Shown here piece after piece: positions 9,787 through 20,456 of a stretch of 64,000 bases of DNA. The stretch spans positions 1-64,000 of the forward strand of contig JAFEKR010000037.1 in assembly GCA_019022495.1 (NCBI GenBank), given 5' to 3'. Numbering within the stretch: position 1 is the stretch's first letter; each line of letters opens with the position of its first letter. The notes beneath the pieces are model-generated. The model did not search any database and was not told the DNA's origin. It worked only from the letters and a program-made list of their open reading frames with translations. The DNA is from Epichloe hybrida. Taxonomy: Eukaryota; Ascomycota; Sordariomycetes; Hypocreales; Clavicipitaceae. The translations under genes and the position numbers were made by a program.

Positions 9787-11867
9787 TCACAGAATTATTA
9801 CGGAGAGATGTATGCCGAATATGTAGAGTACGAGCATCCAGCTCATGTGAATATGTACATGAAACGCCTTGCTATCCGGCGTTTTTGTCGCGATAAAGAC
9901 ACCCGTGAGTGTCTCCAACGTAGACGTGGCTTTGCCGCTTGTCGGGGACAGAGGCTGCGTCGTTGCCAAGGGCCAGTCAGCCGACTTGCTGTACAAGACA
10001 CCGTTGATAACTGTGCCTGTCCCCGCCGAAGCAAGACTCCGCGCGCCATCGTCACATGTTTCGTTGAACATGTAGACGTAGCATGTTGTAGCGGGCATGG
10101 CGGGAAGCTTGTCATAGTGTGAGGCGGCAGACGAGCCTGTCGTGTTGTACAAGGATAGGTTGATAGCCTCGCCCATGGAGATTGAGGTGCCCATCATGAT
10201 GCGGGCAAAGGCTTGGAACGCGGTTTCGGGTTGGTACCACGCCACCGAGTGGCCGGCTTTGTAGATGCGGCTGAAGGATAAGTTACCGTACTGGCGTACC
10301 AGCCCGCCGACGTATGTGTCGTTGACGATAATGGGTGCGTACCCAGCAGCGGGAAATTTAACTGCGTATTCGGGACTAGTCTGGTTGGCGATTGCCAAGG
10401 ACACAGCCTCTCCGCCGTACCAGTTGCAGATGTAGTCTCTGTCGCCGTATATGAGGCCGATGCGTACGCCTCGGTTCAGAAGATCTGCCAGCCGCTTGAT
10501 GTTGCCGCCGCGGGATTGGTCACCTGTGTCCTGGAAGACGTCGGAGATACGGTGGTTCATCATGGTGTAGTTGACTGGAGAGCCGATGGCCTTGAGAATG
10601 TGACCCTGGTTGAGGTAGGAGACAAACCGTAGAGCGGGGTTAGGGTCATGATACGGCGCGGCCAGGTCATAAGGACTGCGGCCACTGTGGTAATAACGCT
10701 CCTCGATGTCGAAGCAGGCGGCGTTGGCGGCTGCGCATATTGAGTTCACGTTGGCGTTGGTCCCCTCGCCGTTTGGATCCGAAGCCAAGGCTGCGGCTAC
10801 GCATTGTTGAACTTTGGCTTTGCAGCCATCCGGGGAACCGAACTTGGCAGAGTAGTGGATGGCTTCTACATCGGAGAGTGCCTTGAACCCATAGGTGTTG
10901 TTGTTTGCGAAGATTGGATAGTACGGGACCTGGATTTCCTGATCGACGCATCCATTGACGATACCAAGTGAGCCAAGACGAACTTCCACGGTCGAATTTG
11001 CACGCAGCTCTCCCGTCACTCGTTTCTGATTCTGCTGCTCCCATTTTTCGGCGAACAGCGGCCCGTATCTCCCGCCATAGCTCTCTGTGAATAAGTGGAC
11101 AGATACCGAGGTATTGGAAGCATTCTGATACAAAGGAAAAGTCGTGAGAAAGCCTTGCATCAGATGCCACACAGCAAGAGCAGCCGTTTCTGTGGTGTTG
11201 GCCATAGAGCTGGAATTCGTGGTGCTGAATGTGCCATTGAGATAGGCCCAAGACGTAGAAGAGCCAATTCCTTGCAACGGTGGTTGGCGTATATCGCCGC
11301 CAGTGTCGAGAATTATGGTTCCATTGGTAGGTTTATCATATGAAAAGCCCACTTGATTAGGCTGGTGAGGACGATGGAGATGACAATGGGTTAGCCGCAG
11401 ATGAAATGTATGCATTTTGAGGAACGCCCACGAACCTGATCTATGAATAGCATGTTGGAGGCTCTGTCCCATCCCCATTCCCTCGCAGCGGTGTCATATT
11501 TATCGATACCCTGCTCAATGACCTCACAGGGACCATTGCCACTAAAGAAGCCCAACAAGGAACTCGAACCAGGGCCTCCATTCAGCCATAGCGTCAGCTC
11601 ATCTGTTCGTTGACGAGCTTCGACGTACCAGAAGAACAAATTGGTCGAATGGGCACCGGGAATATTGACCCATCCGGTGTACTGTTTCTGATGACCAAAG
11701 GCTGTTTTGCAGGCTCCCCGGGGTTCCTTGTACGAGATGGTGATGTTGCCGTCAGCTGGCGAGCGCACCACCGTCAGGTTCAGAGCCGCGGCGTCCGTCA
11801 GTGGGAATTGAGCCCGACACCATGGCGCGCCCAGTGCCACCAGCAAGGCAGCATGCCGAACAAGCAT
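9787..11867 (-). CDS. Secreted serine carboxypeptidase (S10 family, S1-like)
   Basis: Two exons (11436-11867, 9787-11361) encode 668 residues. A signal peptide is evident (hydrophobic MLVRHAALLVALGAP, likely cleaved after CRA). The S10 signatures are all present: LWLNGGPGSSS oxyanion region, MLFIDQPNQVGFSY spanning the splice junction, catalytic Ser in FTESYGGRYGP, Asp in YGDRDYICNWYGG and His in YKAGHSVAWYQP. The enzyme removes C-terminal residues from peptides outside the cell or in the vacuole. The start at 11867 is chosen because the ATG at the far 5' end would put 43 residues before the signal peptide. The last ~20 residues are strongly hydrophobic (MSWMLVLYIFG...), which may be a GPI-anchor signal or an unrecognised intron. 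Confidence 0.92.
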
Positions 11868-12776
11868 CGAAAGCAAGGGAAACCAAGGGAAATACGAGAG
11901 ATGGCAGTTCTGGCGGAGCGCCCTTTGGCTGGACGGATTGTTTAAAACATATCGCTTCGGAGAGTGAGTGACGCGCGGGTCGGGGTGCGAGACCAAGGTT
12001 CAAGGAAGGGACTGGAGAGAAGAGAAGAACAAGAGAAGGCGAAAGAATTGCTCGGCGCCGAGAAGACAAAAAAAAAAAGGGACGCCTCATGTTTTGTAGA
12101 CCAGGACCAGGACCAGGACCAGGCCAGATGTTCTGTCCGACAGGAAAGCGCGGAGGACCCAAGAAAGACATTTCGAATTGTTCCACAGCCAGCCAGCCAC
12201 ATGGATGGAGTTGTGTACATGTGGGTATTTGTTATTCCGTAGGGACGACACAAACGCACAAATAATAATAAGGATGCTTGGCCGTGCAGCAAAAAGGCTT
12301 AGTCCACTTGTGGGGTTGGGTTGGTGCAGTAAAAAAAAAGGAGAAAGGCCGGCCCGCCAAAAACGCCTGCCAAGAAGCGCCCGCCAAGAAGCGCCCGCCA
12401 AGAAAAGGACATGACTGCCAACAAGCATGTGACATGACTCAACATCTCAACTCTGCTCTGCCACCGAGCCCATGACAAGATTTTTCTGGTCTTGCGTCTT
12501 GCCACAGCCGCCGACCAGCCATCGGCGGCTCTCCAGCGCAACAGAACAACAATACCCAGAAAAGAATCCGAAATTTCCCCTTCTTCTTCGCCTTCGTGTG
12601 AAGAATCCTTTGCTACGCAACCCTCTCCTCTTTGCTCATCACCTTGATAGTGTATGTACAGTTTTTGATTACACAAGCCGCTCATCCCAGCGTCAACGTA
12701 GTAAATACAAGTTGTCCCGTCCCGTCGGGTACATCGTCCGCGCTGTCGTTCCATGACTGCCTCTCATGCCAACTAC
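11868..12776. other. Intergenic upstream of carboxypeptidase, downstream of COQ3
   Basis: About 900 bp with no supported gene. It holds a short GGACCA hexamer tandem at 12099-12126 and a GCCCGCCAAGAA repeat around 12350-12405. Confidence 0.55.
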
Positions 12777-13685
12777 TCACTCCATGCCGGTGCTCCTCCT
12801 CACGGCAAAAAAGTAGTTGCCAACCTTCTCGCCCCCCCGCACTTCCTTCCATCCCAGCCCTGGAACATACATGACGCCCATGACTCTGGGACTGTCCCAA
12901 CCCTGGCCCATGAAGAACCGCCGCAGCTCCTCCTCGTTGATGTACTTGTCCCAATCGTGAGTCCCGCGCGGAACGATGCGCAAAAGATGCTCTGCCAGCA
13001 GATTTGTCGTGAACCAGCTCATCCACGTTCTCGCAATCGTGCTCATGACCAGCCACCCGCCGGGCTTGACAAACGGCCGGACTCGTTGCAGGAAGGGACC
13101 TGGCTCGTCGACGTGCTCAATGACTTCGAATAAGCTGACGACGTCGTAGCGATCCTTGTTCTCCCGCGGCACCTCGAGTTCCTCGATCGAGCTCTGTCTG
13201 TAGAAAAGCTTGCCACTTAGCGACGGATCCTTCTTTGCATGAGCCTTTGCAACGGACAGGACGGAGGGTGTCGGGTCAATCGCTGTGACTCGTTTCGTTG
13301 TGTGCAGCCGTGCAGCACTTTCAGCAAAGATGCCACCGCCGCAGCCGATATCGAGGTAGGTCAAGGTCGAATCTTGTAACCTGGAAGCTGTCGTCTCGGG
13401 TCGCGATTGTAGGCAGCCCCTGATGAAGTCCTGCCGCACCGGGTTCATCAGGTGCAGAAGCCGGGACGAGCCGTGGGGATCCCACCACTCGGAAGCGAGG
13501 GCATTGAAATGCGAGACCTCTTGGGGGTTCACGGACGAAAAGGTCGAGTGCCATTGCTGGCTCCTAGGCGGGCAAGCTTTGCTCGAGTGTACGCGTGGGC
13601 AGGCGTTGCCACACGCAGGGGCGCTCGATTGCGGTGTCCTCACACGGCCGAGGACGCGACCGACTGTTCTCAACGGCGGCATCAT
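12777..13685 (-). CDS. coq3: Ubiquinone biosynthesis O-methyltransferase COQ3, mitochondrial
   Basis: An intronless gene of 302 residues. The Arg/Ser/Pro-rich first ~45 residues look like a mitochondrial targeting sequence. The body has the UbiG/COQ3 pattern: VNPQEVSHFNALASEWWDP, LLHLMNPVR, the SAM-binding motif I YLDIGCGGGIFAESAAR, then SLFEVIEHVDEP and the conserved LAEHLLRIVPRGTHDWDKYI block. It catalyses both O-methylation steps of coenzyme Q synthesis at the inner mitochondrial membrane. It is divergently arranged with RIB3, 317 bp apart. Two consecutive ATGs open the frame and I use the first. Confidence 0.95.
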   Translation of the reverse strand: MMPPLRTVGRVLGRVRTPQSSAPACGNACPRVHSSKACPPRSQQWHSTFSSVNPQEVSHFNALASEWWDPHGSSRLLHLMNPVRQDFIRGCLQSRPETTASRLQDSTLTYLDIGCGGGIFAESAARLHTTKRVTAIDPTPSVLSVAKAHAKKDPSLSGKLFYRQSSIEELEVPRENKDRYDVVSLFEVIEHVDEPGPFLQRVRPFVKPGGWLVMSTIARTWMSWFTTNLLAEHLLRIVPRGTHDWDKYINEEELRRFFMGQGWDSPRVMGVMYVPGLGWKEVRGGEKVGNYFFAVRRSTGME

Positions 13686-14002
13686 GGGCGCTCAAGCTGA
13701 TGCTGTCGAGGAACAGAGCTGGGAGCTGGTAAGAAGCAGAAGTTGGAGAGCGGGAATCTGTGGGATACTATTCAATTCGCCGAGGACCCACTTGTGTGAG
13801 CGAGCTTCTTTTATGTATATATATGTACATGTACGTACAGTGGGGTGTGCACGGCACCGAGGAAAGCAGCCCACCCGGTACCGACGGTTCCTTCCCATTA
13901 CACCCATTAATACACCCATTACACCACCACCGCTGCTCTCGGTTCGTTCCTCCAGTCATAAAGACAAAGCGACACCTCGTCACGGGCCGGCCTCAACCCA
14001 AC
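13686..14002. promoter_or_regulatory. COQ3/RIB3 divergent intergenic promoter
   Basis: A 317-bp region shared by two divergent biosynthetic genes. It contains a TATATATG-like stretch near 13815 and a short ACACCCATTA repeat at about 13899-13924. No specific factor site is claimed. Confidence 0.45.
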
Positions 14003-14766
14003 ATGCCTGCTTCAACGATACCGACGAGTCAATTCGACTCCATCCCCGACACAATCGAGGCTTTCCGTAAGTAGCCGCCCCGGCGTGTGCCTGCACCCCT
14101 ACCAGCCGGCGCTGAACAAAGTTCCTTCCCCCAGGCCGAGGTGAATTCATCCTGGCCCTCGACGACCCCGGCCGCGAGAATGAGGCCGATCTGATCATTG
14201 CCGCCGAGGACGTCACCACCGAGCAAATGGCCTGGATGGTCCGCTACACCTCTGGCCTCATCTGCGCGCCCATGATGCCCTCGCGCGCCGACGCCCTCGA
14301 GCTGCCCGTCATGGTCTCGGCCAGCCAGGACTCCCGCGGCACCGCCTACACCATCTCCGTCGACGCCGCCCACGAGTCCGTCACCACGGGCATCAGTGCC
14401 CACGACCGAGCCCTCTGCTGCCGCTCCCTCGCCGACCCCAAGTCCTCTCCCACCAGCTTCATCCGCCCCGGTCACATCCTGCCCCTGCGCGCCGCCCCCG
14501 GCGGCGTCCGCCAACGAAGAGGCCATACCGAGGCCGCCATCGAGCTCTGCCGTCTCGCCGGCAAGAACCCGGCCGCCGCCATCGCCGAGCTCGTCGAGGA
14601 CGGCGAACCCACGCCCGGACAGCCCACTCTCACCCGAGCTGGCATGATGAGGGGCGAAGAGAACATCGCCTTTGCCAGAAAGTGGGGTCTCAAGGTCTGC
14701 ACCATCGCCGATCTCGTCGAGCACGTTGAGAAGATGGAGGGAAAGCCCAAGTCAAATGGGGTGTAG
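14003..14766 (+). CDS. rib3: 3,4-dihydroxy-2-butanone 4-phosphate synthase (riboflavin synthesis)
   Basis: Two exons (14003-14066, 14135-14766) encode 231 residues. Exon 1 gives FDSIPDTIEAF, and exon 2 continues RRGEFILALDDPGRENEADL, the acidic active-site loop of RibB/RIB3. Later come the VDAAHESVTTGISAHDRA segment, GHILPLRAAPGGV and RGHTEAAIELCRLAG, all standard for the single-domain fungal enzyme. It converts ribulose 5-phosphate to DHBP plus formate for lumazine synthesis. No GTP cyclohydrolase II domain is attached, as expected for fungi. The gene is very GC-rich at third positions. Confidence 0.96.
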
Positions 14767-15454
14767 AGGAAAACTTGACAGGAAGAAATACCACGTAGTA
14801 CATGACGAAGAGAAGGAACCCCCCCACCCCCCCCCGGCCCAAAAAAATTCTTGAGAAAGGAATGCCGCCTCCAACCAAACGCGGACTTGCAGTGACGACC
14901 GTCCAAAGATAATCAACGAGGGAGAAGGAGGATGGGGACCAGAAAGCATTAATCCTCATTTGTTCGCCTATTTGTGAAAGATTCCCTGGGACCCCTCTGT
15001 ATCTAGTATTCGCAATGTTCGCTTCTACAGTGTATGTATGGGCTTGCGATCTACGGAACGAGATGTTTCCAAAGCAAGAGGGCTGCGCACCTATGCACTT
15101 TTGGTTTTACTTTTTCCGAGTTCCACCTCTTTTGTGTGTAGAAGTCATTGTACTTGCATACACCTCTATCAAGCATGTATTTGACACTGGAAACAAAGCA
15201 GAGGTGACAAATTTTGAAGCTACCGACGCTCGCAGGTTCTTTGTAACACCAATCTCAGAGTGCGATGTGTACATGTTCCATGTTCCATGTTCCATGTACG
15301 TGTGCGCCTACGAATGCTGTCATGATGCGTGCTTTAAGACGGGTGGGGGGAGAGCAAACGCCTCGACAGAGAATATATACATGCCGTGAGTATGAAAAAA
15401 AAAAAAAATCGAGCCATTACGCCAGGTGAGGGAGAAGGGGGGGGATAAATCGAC
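14767..15454. other. Intergenic, convergent 3' ends of RIB3 and the ataxin-10-like gene
   Basis: About 690 bp. It contains C-runs near 14820-14838 and a threefold CATGTTC tandem near 15272-15296. No gene is seen. Confidence 0.5.
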
Positions 15455-18400
15455 CTATGCCATGAAATTATCCTCCAAACTTCTCCCTGTCGCCACGGCC
15501 CCGTCACCCAACCTCATATTCGCAGCCTTCTTCAAGAAGTCGCCCTCCTCATCCGCCACCTCGCCGACTACACGACCCGGGCCCGTCCCGCTTCTCACTT
15601 GGATCTTGATCTCGCCTTCGACGCCGTCCATTCTCAGCGTCGACACTACCGAGCCAGGAGGAGGGGGTTTCAGTCCAGGCTGAGGCGACATGCTGACGAG
15701 TTCTCTAAAGAAATTGTTGGCTGCTTCGCACCCGTCCAGAAGCCACTTGAGACAAATCGTGACGCGCTCCTTTGCAAACGGGTTGTGGTCATCGTACGCG
15801 CAGCTGTTGAGGAGAGGCACGATGCCGTTGAACTTGATCATTTGGGATTGCACCAGGGGATTGCCAGGGCTGCTTTGCCCGGCGGTGGGTTGGAGAAGCG
15901 TGGCGAGGATGGTGAATATTTGGCCCTTGATGCCGGGCCAGGGGAACTTATGAGCAGATTCTTGGACGGGCGGTGGGAGGGAGGGGGAAGGAGATGAGGG
16001 CTCCGCGGCATAGGGCCGCTCGATCATCGGGTTAGTGTTGTTCAGGCTGGGGGTCGGAGGACTCGGTTTCGTCTTGGGCGAGCGCCTGGGCAGTTCTATC
16101 AAAGGTTTCTTGGCAACACCTGCTTCGAGGCCGCTTAGTATGGCGATGAGGTCGTAGACCGTCTCCCACTCGATGAGCTTGGTGCGCGTATCCGTCATTT
16201 CGGCAACTGTGGTGAGGAAATCTAGATATTGCGCGAGACCGTCCTTGGCACGCTCCATATCCCAGCTGTCGACGGGGAATTCGGCCGGATCACATTTATC
16301 CTCGCGAATCTGGGCCTGCAGGTGCATCAACGCGGCACACTCGGGCACGACGCGCGTGCGAAAGAAGCTGAAGAAGAAGTGGACAAGCTTGATGTCTCTG
16401 GACTCGTCTTTTTCATGGGGTAAAGGTACGGCGGAGCAATTGTTACTGCTGCCACCGTTGCTGGCGCTGGCGTTGCCACCGCTAGGAGCAGTATTGGTAG
16501 TAGTCGTAGGAGTGACAGGGTTGTTACCATTACCAAGATTGGTGCTGTTATGCGCAGCGTTGTTGTTGGCATTGTTGTTGAGCCTGGCCCTAAACATGTG
16601 GCTGACAAGTCGCAGAAGGACAGTTTGCGCGGGGGAAATTATATCCTTGGGGATGCGAAGCGAGTTCCATGCATATGGAATCAAGGCACTGTGGTGAAGA
16701 GCCTCCACTATCTGGGTAGTGACCTGGAAGATGAGCGACTGTTCATCTTTGTCCCAGACGGCAATGAAGACGAGAAGCTCTCGCAGCAGACTCTTGCCGC
16801 AGTCCAAGGCTAGAAACATTCTGCATCTCGTTTTTTGCAGGTTCTCTCCAGCACGGGTGAGACCAGATCCCGCATTGTCCAGGATGCAAGACTTGACAAT
16901 CATATGCAATGCTTCAATCTGCTTCGGGTCAAGGATGTTGGGCACTTCAGTGAGGAGCCCGGTCAAGGGCCCCTCGCCATAGGACTCATCGTCGTCTTCA
17001 TCATCTATATCATCGTAGTCATGGCCATAGTCGTGCATATGGTCATGGTCATGGTGGTGTTGGTGTTGGTGGTGGTGGTGGTGGTGGTGGTGATGATGAT
17101 GATGATGGTCATGGTGGTGCTCACATCCAACGTCATGCTCAAGGTCGTGGTCGTGGTCGTGATCATTATGATGCTCACAGGTGTGGCCGTGGTCGTGGCC
17201 GTGGTCGTGGTCGTGGCCGTGGTCGTGGTCATGATCATGCACGTGTTCGTGTTGGCAGTGGTCATCATCCTCTTCCTCTTGGTCATGATGGTGATGACAC
17301 CCAAAACACTCAGGACAGTGATGGCAATGGTCTTGTTCTGACAGCTCGTCGTCGGCAACTTCAGGCGGCGGTGAATGATCGCCATGGTATGAGTGAGAGT
17401 ATCGATGAATCAAGTTCGTCTTGCAATGCTCGGCTCGGGATTGTGCGAATTCCACCGACGGCGTGTGCACAGTCCATTCTTCATAGTTTGGGTCCCGCGC
17501 TCGCAACCACCAAGTATCAATCTCTCGGGACACGCGACCATAAGCCTTGTCCTGCTCGAACTTGTCTGTCTCGTCCGGTTTCCACACAGGATTGATCTTC
17601 TCGTTGCTGTCCCCAACGTCGCCGGGCATATTGACAGTACCTTCGGGCAGCCAGTTCCAAGCCAGCGGTCGGATAGGCGCCAGATTGCCGGGTGGTTTGT
17701 CAGACTGATTCTCCGCGTAGTCCTTGAGTAGCTTTCTAGCCGTGTCGCACATCTTCGAGTTCCGCTCCAGCCAATGCTGGACCTGCTGTTTGGCCACGTC
17801 TGGCCTGAACCCGGAGCCGTCGCCGACTCCGTCATCCTGGCCACCAAAGGCACTCTCGTCCTCGTCGAACAGGACGTCAAACCAGAAGGACATCTTATTG
17901 CGGTCATGCTTGGCGGTCCAATTGTGCGCTTGCTGCAGGGAAGTGACGAGCAGCTTTTTGTCTACAGGGGGGGGGGGGGGTTCACTCATTAGAACAGAGT
18001 CAAATGCTGTAGAGGAAGGGGGATATTTCGCACTCACATAGCTCAGTTATATCAGCCAGCTTGAGCCTCTGGGTCTCGTCCAGAATCTCCCCATCGTACC
18101 CTTTACTCGTGACGTTTACGCAAAGGATGATGGTCTGATACACCATCTGGTCAAAGTGCACAGCCGCACATATATCCTGCGGAACCTCGGGCTCAGCATT
18201 GACCAAAAGATTTCTAGCAATGTGCATCAACTTGATCAAGGTCCCAAGGTCCTCTTTCATGCTGGCGTGGTTCATGACGATCAACGCTGTGCTCTCCTGG
18301 GGGGCGACGCCTTTCTCGGGGTCGTTCAAGCTCGACAGCGGCCCCACCGCTCTGGTCGTAAGGCTAGGAATGGCAGCGGCAAATATCCTGGTGAGCCATA

Positions 18401-18660
18401 TCCAGATGGCAACATTGCGAGACAATGCCTCTCTATGCAGAACAACGATGCTCCAGGTCAGCACGTGCTCTTCAGTTGGACAATGAGAAAGAGGGCCGAG
18501 ATGCAGGACAACTGATTACACGCACCGGGATGTCCTTAGAGTATGTGTCTTCTCTAGCGTTTTCGAAATCATGGAGCTCACTCGAGCCGCAGTCTGGGGT
18601 CCCATAGGGGGCGAACGGGTGAAATGGCCCTCGAGGCAAATGAGAGCTGCGGAGAAGCAT
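15455..18660 (-). CDS. Ataxin-10/Ctr86-like protein with long His-rich insert
   Basis: Three exons (18526-18660, 18038-18467, 15455-17961) keep frame and give about 1023 residues. The helical repeat-like body and a C-terminal segment (GIVPLLNSCAYDDHNPFAKE, then LKWLLDGCEAANNFF) resemble the ataxin-10 domain shared by human ATXN10 and yeast Ctr86. Residues of about 376-515 are a His/Asp-rich, metal-ligand-like insert with several Cys (CHHCPECFGC, TCEHH, GCEHH) and a run of more than ten His. A second low-complexity Asn/Thr/Ser stretch follows. The 5' exon is the least certain. Its ATG at 18660 directly follows an in-frame stop, and the first intron (18468-18525) has a weak branch point. Cellular role in filamentous fungi is not established; the yeast name suggests a link to copper. 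Confidence 0.7.
16985..17401 (-). repeat. His/Asp-coding low-complexity repeat inside the ataxin-10-like gene
   Basis: The plus strand reads as GGTGGT/GTGGTCATGGTC repeats. On the minus strand this is CAC/CAT-GAC codons giving alternating His-Asp dipeptides and a poly-His run. Both His codons are used, which argues for selection on the protein rather than only slippage. Confidence 0.85.
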
Positions 18661-19332
18661 CGCTCCTCAATGGATTCGCCCGTGCTGTCATGTGCAGTGC
18701 CAGGAGTCGGTGACGCGCGATCTGCTAGCTGTGTCATTGTGCACTCGTATCTCCGTCTGGCCTGCCGTGCTTATGAGCAGCGGCGAAATACGGGCAAAGA
18801 AGCTGAGATGTACAAGGACGTTGGAAAATGGGTTGAAGTCGGTGAGGTTGGCTGCTCGCTCGTCACTCAAGATTTTGGCGGGGCCAGGCTCGGGCAGAAA
18901 AAAAAAAAAAAAAAAAGATTTGCGGCTTCTGTGGCCGACCAGCGGGTTGGCTATTTGGTGGTTGGTCAGCAACAAGCCGCGGACGGACGGCCTTGTATGT
19001 GGAACGAAGATAAATCGCTTGTGTCCCGCATGTCAACGCATGAATGACTTCCGCACATGGTCACCAAGAAATGTCTAAATAATAGCCATGAATGAACTCT
19101 GGTAGTAGAGATGGATGGCGGGGTACTCCCAACGTTCCGCCGTCGGCATCATTGCGGCCTCGTCACTTTTTTTCCCACTTGCTACGGTCAACATAAACAA
19201 GCACATCGTAATTCATTCTAGAAAAGAATTCTGTTCAAAACCTGCATGAACCTGTTCGCCGAACCCCCTATCAACACCGCCTCATATTACCGAGCTTGTC
19301 TGCCCCCCGCCCTATCCCCCCAAAACAAAAGA
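18661..19332. promoter_or_regulatory. Divergent intergenic region, ataxin-10-like gene and MTAP
   Basis: About 670 bp between two divergent genes. A long A-run lies at 18898-18916. Frames on both strands are open for short distances but lack conserved content, although the 5' end of the ataxin-10-like gene may extend into this region. Confidence 0.45.
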
Positions 19333-20456
19333 TGTCCCAGCTCCCCACCACCTTCGACGGCACGTTCAACCAGATAATATATCCCCTCTACAAAAGTTGA
19401 CGCGAAAAGAAAACAAAAAGCTGACAACGTCCCAGAACCCGTCCACATCGCCGTAATAGGTGGCACCGGCCTGGGCCAACTAGAGGGCTACGAACCGATC
19501 GCCGAGCTGAATCCCATGACGCCCTGGGGCCCTCCCGCCTCGCCCATCCGCATCCTCTCCCACAAAGGCGTCAACATTGCCTTCCTTGCCCGCCACGGTC
19601 TCCACCACCAGTTCGCGCCGCACGAGGTCCCCAACCGAGCCAACATTGCTGCCCTCCGCCACTTGGGCGTGCGATGTGTCATTGCCTTCTCGGCCGTGGG
19701 CTCCCTCCAGGAGCAGATCAAGCCCATGGATTTTGTCATCCCCGACCAAGTCATCGACCGGACCAAGGGCATCCGCCCCTTCACCTTTTGTGAGGGCGGC
19801 ATCGTCGGCCACGTCGGGTTCGCGGACCCCTTTGACGCAGCATTGGCCGCTGTTGTGAAGCGCTGCGCCAAGAGCATGGAGGGCGATGGCGTCGTCTTGC
19901 ACGACAAGGGGACTCTTGTTGTGATGGGTTCGTCATTTTTTTCTCTTCTTCTTCTTCTTCTCCCCAAAGCCCATTCATCAATCTTTTTTTTTTTGCAGTG
20001 TATTTTTTTACACCACACAAAGCTGACTTTTTCTCTTCTCTCCCACGAACAGAGGGTCCCCAATTCTCGACCCGCGCCGAATCTCACATGTACAGAGCAT
20101 GGGGCGGCTCCATCATCAACATGTCCACTCTGCCTGAAGCCAAACTCGCCCGCGAAGCCGAGCTCTCGTACCAGGTCATCGCCATGGCCACCGACTACGA
20201 CTGCTGGCACTCGTTTGAGGACGTCAATGTCGAGCTGGTGTTGAAGTATATGAAGGCCAACGTCAGCAACGCCAAACGCCTGGTTGCTGCTGTCCTGGAC
20301 CAGCTCTGCGAAAGTGAGCACGGCGACTTGGTCGCGGCCAAGCACTGGGAGGGGTACGCCCAGGGCGGCTTGAAGTTCATGACCAAGCCTGAAGGTCGGG
20401 ATGCCGAGGCCATGAAGAAGATTGAATATTTGTTCCCTGGTGTTTGGCAGTCATAG
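19333..20456 (+). CDS. meu1: S-methyl-5'-thioadenosine phosphorylase
   Basis: Three exons (19333-19360, 19436-19927, 20053-20456) encode 307 residues: MSQLPTTFD, then EPVHIAVIGGTGLGQLEGYE. The family motifs are clear: FLARHGLHHQFAPHEVPNRA, FSAVGSLQEQIKP, EGPQFSTRAESHMYR, and INMSTLPEAKLAREAE with ATDYDCWH. It phosphorolyses methylthioadenosine to adenine and methylthioribose 1-phosphate in methionine salvage. Intron 1 appears to use a GC donor (GCACGT at 19361). The only nearby GT donor that precedes the conserved region gives the wrong frame, while the GC donor joins codons exactly as in homologues. Intron 2 is pyrimidine-rich. Confidence 0.94.

Noticed and set aside
16835..17341. Plus-strand frame rich in Val/Met that looks like a membrane protein
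   Set aside because: It is the exact antisense of the His/Asp repeat in the ataxin-10-like gene (CAC/CAT codons read as GTG/ATG). The minus strand has the conserved flanks and splice sites.
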